Assembly: GCA_030041515.1 (NCBI GenBank)
Contig: JASHNS010000056.1
Location: forward strand, 1-45,745
Direction of reading: 5' to 3'
DNA length: 45,745 bases
Source of the DNA: Acidobacteriaceae bacterium
GTDB taxonomy: Bacteria; Acidobacteriota; Terriglobia; Terriglobales; Acidobacteriaceae
Under the pieces are notes generated by a model. That model saw only the letters and a list, made by a program, of their open reading frames with translations. It made no database searches and had not been told where the DNA came from. Positions 39,800-45,745 of the stretch are shown here, piece by piece; positions within the stretch are counted from its first letter, which is position 1; every line of letters begins with the position of its first letter. A program made the translations under genes and the position numbers.

Positions 39800-42700
39800 G
39801 TGCGCGCGGTTCGAGCATGGAAGTACAGCCTTGCTTTCTTATGTGTGTTAACCACGGTTAACTCATGCCTGGTCCTGGCGCAGAGTGGAACCAGCAGCGC
39901 ACTTTCCGGCGAGGTGATGGACCCGAGTGGAGCTGCGGTAGCCCGCGCCACGGTCACGTTGACAGACACGAACACCAGAGCGAGTCGCGCAGGCGAAACC
40001 GACACTACCGGTCATTTTCTCTTCTCCCAGATCAATCCCGGCACTTACGAGGTGACGGTTGAGGCCAGAGGCTTCGCCGTTGCCCAATCCAGACCCACGA
40101 TGGTCGGCGTTGGCCGCACCGTGGCGCTGAACTTTAAGCTTCAGGTTCAGTCGAGCAGCCAGACGGTCGAAGTGACCGCTCAGCAGGGGCTCCTGAGTCT
40201 CGACAATCCGAACACGACGACCACGATCGAGGCGAAGACGATCAGGAACCTGCCCAACCCTGGACAGGACCTGACGTATCTGACCCAGTTCGCCCAGGGC
40301 GCCCTGATGAACACGGCGGGGTCTTCCAACGACGCCAAGGCTGCAGGCGGCTATGGCAACGTCGAGTTCAACGGCCTGCCGGCAACATCGAACGGTTACA
40401 TCCTCGACGGATACGACACGAACGATCCCTGGCTCGGATTGAATATCGGTCTGTCCACGAACCTCGTCATCGGTCTCGATGCAGTTCAGGAAGCAACCGT
40501 CAATACGAATTCCTTCGCGGTCGATCAGGGCCGGTATGGCGCGGCACAGGTGAACTACTTCACCAAATCCGGTACGAACGCCTTCCATGGCGATTTTTAC
40601 GAGATATGGAACGGCTCGCTCTTCAATGCTGAGAACTACTTCCTCCACGCCAACGACACTCCGGACAATATCGCGAGGAAGCCCCGTTCCACCGTCAATG
40701 AGTTCGGCGTCAGCGTCGGCGGCCCGATTCGCAGGAACAAGCTTTTCTTCTTCGGGAATTACGAAGGCGTCCGCATCGCCCTGCCGCTCATCTCCCAGAT
40801 CACTCTGCCTGCTCCCGCCTACCAGCAATACGTCCTCGGCCAGCTGGCTGTTGGAGGAACTGATCCAGTAACCGGAACTTCTCTCCCGGCCGAGCCCGCG
40901 GAGATTCCCTTTTATCGGAAGATGTTCTCTCTTCTGCCGGCGCCCGGCGGAACACCGGTGCCGATTGTCGGATGCCCCCTCGGCGCAGCGGGCGATGGAT
41001 GTGCCAGCCAGCGACAGGCGTCGCTCAACAACAGCGACAGCGAAAACCTGATCGTGGTCAAGATCGACCACACCATCAACGCGAAGGACAGCGTCTGGTA
41101 CCGTTTCCAGCAGGACACCGGCCTGCAGGCGGCCTGGACCGATCCGATCAATCCGATCTTCAACTCCTGGTCGCCGCAGCCGCAGCGCACCCTGGTGGCC
41201 GGCTACACCCATGTCTTCAACCCCGACTTGGTCAATCAGTTCAATCCCGGAGCCAGTTGGTATTCCAGCATCTTTGAGCCGAACAACTACGCTCAGGTTC
41301 AGCAGAATTTCCCAATTGTGCTTGCCTCGGGAAGCAGCAGCGTGCCGTTTAGCACCATCGGCGGGAACGACAACACGTATCCGCAGGGCCGCAAGGTCAC
41401 GCAATGGCAGATCAACGACAATCTGACGTGGACCCGGGGAGAACATACCTGGAAGTTCGGCATCAACACGCGCCGCCTCGACGTAAGCAATTACGACCTC
41501 GGCGAAGGTACCGTGCCGACGGTGACCTATGATGATCTGGCCCAATTTACCTACGGCGCAGCGTATACCGCCAGCCAGAGCTTCCCGGTCGCGCTGAAAG
41601 AGCGTGTTGCCGAGGGAAATCTCGAATACTACGGCATGGATACCTGGAAGCCTGTTCAGAAGGTGACATTCACCTATGGCATGCGTGTGGCCTGGAACAC
41701 GAACGTAACGAGCGCGCAAAATCTTTTCTCCAGAATGGCAGGTTCCTTTCTCGGTGCCTCCCATGAATCCAATCAACCGCTCAACCAGGTGGTTCTCGGC
41801 AATGTCCGCAACCTGTTTCCGGCAACGCCTCTGTTTGTCTATCAGCCGCGCGCATCGTTCGCTGATCAGTTCCTGCCTCGCAGCGTAGTTCATGGAGGTT
41901 TCGGCGTCTTTAGTGACATCATCCCGATGCAGATCGCCGATCTCGGAGCGATGAATGCGCCGAATGACCCGACGTTTGTCGGAGGCATGGGCGGGCAGGT
42001 CGGTGGCGCGGCGATCGCACCCGGTGTCCCTGGCAGTGCCGTCGGTGCGGCGGCTGGCGCCAACACTAAGTTTCAAACCACATTTCGTTCCGGCGGCGAC
42101 CCATGCGTGGGCATGCAGCCGGGCGCAGCCACCTGTCCGCTCGCCGTCAGCCTCGACACATTTCCCGGTGGAACGCTCAAAACTCCGTATTACTACCAGT
42201 ACAACCTCGGCATCGAGCAGCAGACGGGCGCGCATGGCGACCTGCGTGCTGACTTCGTCGGCACCCGCGGCCTGCATGAGCCTTTTCAGGTGCAGCTGAA
42301 CGGCTATCAGAATGTCTGCGAGGGTTGCTTTGCTCCCTTTCCATTTCAACGGCCGCTCGACCAGCGGTTCGGAAATGTCACGGAATTCCGCACCGACGCC
42401 GGCAGCAACTACGCCGGATTGCAGATGGCGTACACGCAGCAGTGGCATGGCCTGACGCTGCGCGCCAATTACACATTCAGCCATTGCCTCGATGAGATCT
42501 CGAATGGCGGTCTGCTCGCGTTCTCAACCCAGGGCCTCATGTCTCCGCTACCCGGGGAATTGCGCCGGCAATATGCCAGTTGCGATTACGATGTGCGCCA
42601 CAACGTCTCGGCCTACGGGTTCTATCAGATTCCATTCCATTCGAGCCACGCTGTCCTGCACGACATATTCGCGGGCTGGTCATTTTCTGAGACGGCAATC

Positions 42701-43279
42701 CTGCACTCCGGACTTCCCTTCAGTGTGCTGAGCCAGCCTTACATCGCCAATGGCAACGGTGTCTTTCAGGCGAATGGAGCCAGCACCATCCAGTTCAACG
42801 CCCCCGCCTACGCCAACCGGGCCCCCGGAGTACCCGTCTACACCCGGAATCCCGTCGCAGGCGTGACCGTGGCAGGCACCAAACAATGGCTCAATCCGAA
42901 TGCGTTTGTCTCCGTCGTCGATCCGGCGACCGGAGCTTGTACCGGAGGCGATTCTTCCGCAAACTGTCAGTTCGGGAACTCGGGACGCAATTCCGTTCGG
43001 GGGCCGCGCTACACAAACTCCGACATTTACATCACCCGGAGATTCCCGATCCACGAAGGCGTTACCTTTCGCCTGGACCTCCAGATGTTCAATGCCTTCA
43101 ACCATCCGAACTTCGCGCTGCCGGACGAGGTGGAAGCAGGCGTCCCTGGCGGCTCCATTCCAGCCCGTTTTGGAACACTCGAAAGCACGATTTCACCGCC
43201 CACTGGCCTGCTGGGTGTCGGACTCGGCGGAGACAGTTCGCCGCGCATGATCGCGTTTCAGGGAAGGGTCGAATTCTAA
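39800..43279 (+). CDS. Oar-like TonB-dependent receptor with CarboxypepD_reg domain
   Basis: 1159-residue outer-membrane receptor. After the signal peptide (to about Ala27) comes a carboxypeptidase-regulatory-like domain (SGEVMDPSGAAVARATVTLTD, about 35-105), a plug (about 115-250) and a long beta-barrel ending in the aromatic GRVEF. Such Oar-type receptors are very abundant in Acidobacteriota and probably import oligosaccharides or metal complexes. Start is GTG at 39800 with GGAGG 5 nt upstream. The operators just upstream suggest regulation by iron or manganese, so a metal complex is the better guess. Confidence 0.9.
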   Translation: MRAVRAWKYSLAFLCVLTTVNSCLVLAQSGTSSALSGEVMDPSGAAVARATVTLTDTNTRASRAGETDTTGHFLFSQINPGTYEVTVEARGFAVAQSRPTMVGVGRTVALNFKLQVQSSSQTVEVTAQQGLLSLDNPNTTTTIEAKTIRNLPNPGQDLTYLTQFAQGALMNTAGSSNDAKAAGGYGNVEFNGLPATSNGYILDGYDTNDPWLGLNIGLSTNLVIGLDAVQEATVNTNSFAVDQGRYGAAQVNYFTKSGTNAFHGDFYEIWNGSLFNAENYFLHANDTPDNIARKPRSTVNEFGVSVGGPIRRNKLFFFGNYEGVRIALPLISQITLPAPAYQQYVLGQLAVGGTDPVTGTSLPAEPAEIPFYRKMFSLLPAPGGTPVPIVGCPLGAAGDGCASQRQASLNNSDSENLIVVKIDHTINAKDSVWYRFQQDTGLQAAWTDPINPIFNSWSPQPQRTLVAGYTHVFNPDLVNQFNPGASWYSSIFEPNNYAQVQQNFPIVLASGSSSVPFSTIGGNDNTYPQGRKVTQWQINDNLTWTRGEHTWKFGINTRRLDVSNYDLGEGTVPTVTYDDLAQFTYGAAYTASQSFPVALKERVAEGNLEYYGMDTWKPVQKVTFTYGMRVAWNTNVTSAQNLFSRMAGSFLGASHESNQPLNQVVLGNVRNLFPATPLFVYQPRASFADQFLPRSVVHGGFGVFSDIIPMQIADLGAMNAPNDPTFVGGMGGQVGGAAIAPGVPGSAVGAAAGANTKFQTTFRSGGDPCVGMQPGAATCPLAVSLDTFPGGTLKTPYYYQYNLGIEQQTGAHGDLRADFVGTRGLHEPFQVQLNGYQNVCEGCFAPFPFQRPLDQRFGNVTEFRTDAGSNYAGLQMAYTQQWHGLTLRANYTFSHCLDEISNGGLLAFSTQGLMSPLPGELRRQYASCDYDVRHNVSAYGFYQIPFHSSHAVLHDIFAGWSFSETAILHSGLPFSVLSQPYIANGNGVFQANGASTIQFNAPAYANRAPGVPVYTRNPVAGVTVAGTKQWLNPNAFVSVVDPATGACTGGDSSANCQFGNSGRNSVRGPRYTNSDIYITRRFPIHEGVTFRLDLQMFNAFNHPNFALPDEVEAGVPGGSIPARFGTLESTISPPTGLLGVGLGGDSSPRMIAFQGRVEF

Positions 43280-43955
43280 GAATAGGAGCCCGCTGTTCCA
43301 GGAGCGCATCATCGCCGAAGCACTCATTGAAACCCGATACAGACTGAGGTGTCTGCCAGTGGGGAGCGATGTGATCCAGATCCGCTCCATTGACCCGTAG
43401 CCCTCAGGGCAAATCCGCGCAGCTCGGAAGCCGGGGATCCCCGGGCGCCCGGCATTGGCGCAATGGGATGGCGAACTGCCACACCCGACTGGCACGGTGT
43501 CTTCGTACTCTCCCGCCCGCCGATTCCCTTGCTTCACAGCCTCCCCAGGGCCGCAAACTGGAAATGAAACCCGGATCACGAGGACTCGCCAGCGGCGGGT
43601 ACTTCTTCGTCAGGGCTTCCGTCGCGCCCCGGGGGCAACTGGCATCGCTCTTTCTCAGCCCGGCTTAACACGGATCGACAAAGCGATTGCCGCCCCCCAA
43701 CCCACTCGTGCGACGGAGTAATCAACCGAACCGCGGCAAGTCCGCTTGCTCGGCGAGCGGCCCGCGCGACCACCACCGCAGGCACTGAGGTTGCTGCGCT
43801 GGAAGGTTCCCGGTTTCCTTGCGTCTTGACATACTCTATTAATTCGATAGACTTTATTTTATCTACAGACATTATACGTACGATTCTGGAGTTCCCAATG
43901 AGCCTCGGCCGTCCCCCTTCGGCGATATCCGTTCAAATTGGTAGACTTACTTCGC
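43280..43955. other. gene-free stretch before the Rrf2 gene
   Basis: About 675 bp, no convincing gene. Several small open frames occur but none has recognisable content or a good ribosome site. The right end holds the promoter at 43826-43853. Confidence 0.5.
43826..43853 (+). promoter_or_regulatory. promoter with inverted repeat for the Rrf2 gene
   Basis: TTGACA (43826) and TAGACT (43848) are spaced by 16 bp, close to a sigma-70 promoter. The spacer and -10 contain an inverted repeat TCTAT-N7-ATAGA (43835-43851), a possible operator. The region is sharply AT-rich compared with its surroundings. The Rrf2 start follows about 100 nt downstream. Confidence 0.65.
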
Positions 43956-44357
43956 ATGAGGATCTCGCAAAAAGGCCTTTACGCCCTCCAGGCCCTCACC
44001 GCTCTCGGTCGCCACTATCCCGGGGATCCGGTTCGGACTCGGGAAATCGCGAAGGAAGAGCAGTTACCGGAGAAGTTTTTGGAGGCGATCCTGCGGGACC
44101 TGAAAAGGATGCGGGTCGTCGTCAGCACGCGCGGCGCCAACGGCGGCTATCAGTTGCAGCGCCCGCCGGACCAGATCTTCCTGGGCGAGGTCATGCGCCG
44201 CATCGACGGCCCTCTGGCTCCCTTCGAGGATGCGGAATCTCTGCGCCAGCGAGTACGGGACGACGCGAAGCATCGTCCGCTCTTCCAGGTTCTGCTCGAC
44301 GTTCGCGATGCCACCGCTCGCATCATGGACAACACCTCGTTAGCGCAGATCCTCTAG
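43956..44357 (+). CDS. Rrf2-family regulator lacking Fe-S cysteines
   Basis: 133-residue regulator with the winged helix MRISQKGLYALQALTALGRHY...IAKEEQLPEKFLEAILRDLKR and the wing GGYQLQRPPDQIFLGEVMRRIDGPLAP. There are no Cys residues, so it cannot hold the Fe-S cluster of IscR/NsrR and is more like CymR. The ATG at 43956 is chosen; a TTG at 43938 would add six residues. A divergent-looking inverted repeat lies in its promoter. It precedes a TonB receptor gene by 157 nt and may regulate it. Confidence 0.87.
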   Translation: MRISQKGLYALQALTALGRHYPGDPVRTREIAKEEQLPEKFLEAILRDLKRMRVVVSTRGANGGYQLQRPPDQIFLGEVMRRIDGPLAPFEDAESLRQRVRDDAKHRPLFQVLLDVRDATARIMDNTSLAQIL

Positions 44358-44514
44358 CCGCATCTTCTCCAGCCCTTACCTCCGCTCCCCGGCACAACTG
44401 TTCTGGAGAGCCTGCCCCCTGTCTCTCCATGGACTGAGCGTTACGCATCCGCGGCTTACGGCCCCGGCTCCCTCGCATCCTGCCGGCATAAAACGACACT
44501 CCCAAGGAGGTCTC

Positions 44515-45745
44515 ATGCAACACCGCTTTCCCTCGAGCGATTCGTCTCGAATCCTGTTCTTCGCCCTTCTGCTTCAGTTGTTCGTCACGGTGCTGCCCCT
44601 CCGCGCTCAGGTGGTCGGCGGGGCCATCAGCGGCATCGTCGAGGACTCCACCGGCGCAGCCATCCCCGGCGCAACCGTGGTGGTACGCGACGTCGAGACA
44701 GGCGCGCAGCGCACGCTGATCACCGGTGCCGATGGCGGCTTCTCCGCGCCTTCCGTTCCCGTCGGCTCCTACACCATCACTGCCTCCCGTCAGGGATTCA
44801 AGTCCGAAGAGCGCGACAACCTGACGCTCGTCATCGGCCAGAGCCTCAATCTCACCTTCCAGCTCGACGTCGGCGCGGTCACCCAGCAGGTCATTGTCGG
44901 CGGCCACAACTTCGTCATCAACACCACCACCGAGCAGACCTCCGGCCTCATCGACGAGCGCCAGGTCAGGCAGCTGCCCCTCAATGGCCGCAGTTTCGAC
45001 GAGCTTCTCACCCTCAATCCCGCCGCCGTCAACTACACCGCCCAGCGCTCCGGCAGCGTCGGAACTTCCAACTCATCCGTCGGCAACATGTTCGCCGTCG
45101 ACGGCCGCCGTCCCCAGGACAATCTCTTTCTCCTCAATGGCATTGAGTACACCGGCGCCTCGCTCATCAACAACACCCCCGGCGGCACCAGCGGCCAGCT
45201 CCTCGGCGTCGACGCCATCCGCGAATTCAACGTCGTCAACGGTGCCTATGGTGCGCAATACGGGCAGCGCGACGGCGCCCAGGTTTCCATCGTCACCCAG
45301 TCCGGCACCAACGACTTCCACGGCTCCGCCTACGAATTCCTTCGCAACAGCATTCTCGATGCGCGCAACTACTTCGATCAGGCCACCATCCCCGAATTCC
45401 AGCGCAACAACTTCGGCGCCGCCCTCGGCGGTCCCATTCGCCGCAACAAGGTCTTCCTCTTCGGCAACTACGAAGGCTACCGCCAGAATCTCGGCCTCAG
45501 CGACGTCACCCTCGTCCCTGACAACGCCTCCCGCGCCGCCGCTGTGTCCTCCGTGCAGCCTCTGCTCGCCCTCTGGCCCGTCCAGAACGGCCCCGAACTC
45601 GGGAGTGGCATCGCCGAAGCCTTCTCCACTCCCACCCAGCGCGTCCGTGAAGACTTCGGCACCACTCGCGTCGACGCCAACCTTGGCCCCAGCGATACGT
45701 TCTTCTCCGTCTACACCATCGACGACAGCGATGCGAACACTCCCA
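44515..45745 (+). CDS. Oar-like TonB-dependent receptor, truncated by window edge
   Basis: First 410 residues of a second Oar-type receptor. ATG at 44515 has AAGGAGG 4 nt upstream. A signal peptide (to LRAQ) is followed by the carboxypeptidase-regulatory domain (ISGIVEDSTGAAIPGATVVVRD), the plug with RQLPLNGRSFDELL and a barrel start with SGTNDFHGSAYEFLRNS and RRNKVFLFGNYEGYR. The frame has no stop before the window ends, so the gene continues to the right. It is related to but distinct from the receptor at 39800. Confidence 0.9.
   Translation, partial: MQHRFPSSDSSRILFFALLLQLFVTVLPLRAQVVGGAISGIVEDSTGAAIPGATVVVRDVETGAQRTLITGADGGFSAPSVPVGSYTITASRQGFKSEERDNLTLVIGQSLNLTFQLDVGAVTQQVIVGGHNFVINTTTEQTSGLIDERQVRQLPLNGRSFDELLTLNPAAVNYTAQRSGSVGTSNSSVGNMFAVDGRRPQDNLFLLNGIEYTGASLINNTPGGTSGQLLGVDAIREFNVVNGAYGAQYGQRDGAQVSIVTQSGTNDFHGSAYEFLRNSILDARNYFDQATIPEFQRNNFGAALGGPIRRNKVFLFGNYEGYRQNLGLSDVTLVPDNASRAAAVSSVQPLLALWPVQNGPELGSGIAEAFSTPTQRVREDFGTTRVDANLGPSDTFFSVYTIDDSDANTP

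Noticed and set aside
39863-42484. 873-codon open frame antisense to the TonB receptor
   Set aside because: It is a shadow of the receptor gene caused by high third-position GC. It has no domain content, and the sense strand encodes a well-defined receptor.
43390-43872. Small open frames (92 codons plus, 98 codons minus) before the Rrf2 gene
   Set aside because: No ribosome site or recognisable content, and the minus-strand one starts inside the AT-rich promoter.
1-45745. CRISPR array, prophage or rRNA/tRNA genes
   Set aside because: No regularly spaced direct repeats with unique spacers, no phage structural or integrase genes and no rRNA or tRNA sequences were seen. The 282-bp tandem repeat is coding.

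Overview
The window is GC-rich chromosomal DNA that most resembles a soil Acidobacteriota (Terriglobia/Acidobacteriaceae type). The pointers are two very large Oar-like TonB-dependent receptors with an N-terminal carboxypeptidase-regulatory-like domain, a lipoprotein and a tandem-repeat surface protein of acidobacterial style, and many short REP-like hairpins between genes. This placement is inferred from gene style; there is no rRNA or tRNA in the window to confirm it.

Layout. (1) 1-5072: a sulfite-oxidase-type molybdoenzyme, a small CxxC protein, a REP-associated tyrosine transposase flanked by inverted REP sequences, and a secreted GH39 glycosidase. (2) 5073-23249: a large exopolysaccharide/O-antigen-type locus. 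It has a secreted protein with four exact 94-residue repeats, three GT2/GT4 glycosyltransferases and a WecG/TagA-type transferase, and a full gene set for GDP-D-glycero-D-manno-heptose (isomerase, kinase, phosphatase, nucleotidyltransferase) with a transaldolase and an NDP-sugar epimerase. It also encodes a Wzc-like chain-length protein whose kinase domain has lost its nucleotide-binding motifs, a Wza-like export protein, a Wzy-like polymerase/ligase and a Wzx-like flippase. (3) 23323-32639: an M50-type membrane protease, oligopeptidase B, a DsbA-like thioredoxin and a split cytochrome c maturation cluster (CcmA, B, C, D, E). The CcmE carries a Cys-x-x-x-Tyr motif in place of the usual heme-binding His. 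A YbaK-type deacylase and a 75-residue protein are translationally coupled inside this cluster. (4) 32857-35086: a DUF2089 protein, a small membrane protein and a SHOCT-like protein that may form one module, then a methyltransferase gene broken by a -1 frameshift. (5) 35153-38652: an Lnt-like N-acyltransferase co-transcribed with a TetR regulator, a perfect 17-bp palindrome upstream, and divergent genes for a small beta-barrel and a PagL-like lipid A deacylase. (6) 38979-45745: a DtxR-type metal repressor with two tandem palindromic operators shared with a divergent TonB-dependent receptor, an Rrf2 regulator without cysteines, and a second TonB-dependent receptor that runs off the right edge.

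The polysaccharide genes form a coherent Wzx/Wzy-dependent pathway: transaldolase and isomerase feed heptose synthesis, glycosyltransferases assemble the repeat unit, and Wzx, Wzy, Wzc and Wza move and polymerise it. No initiating phosphoglycosyltransferase is present here. The rest of the window is mostly envelope biology: heme delivery, lipoprotein acylation, lipid A trimming and TonB-dependent uptake. No CRISPR array, prophage or complete insertion sequence other than the RAYT element was seen.
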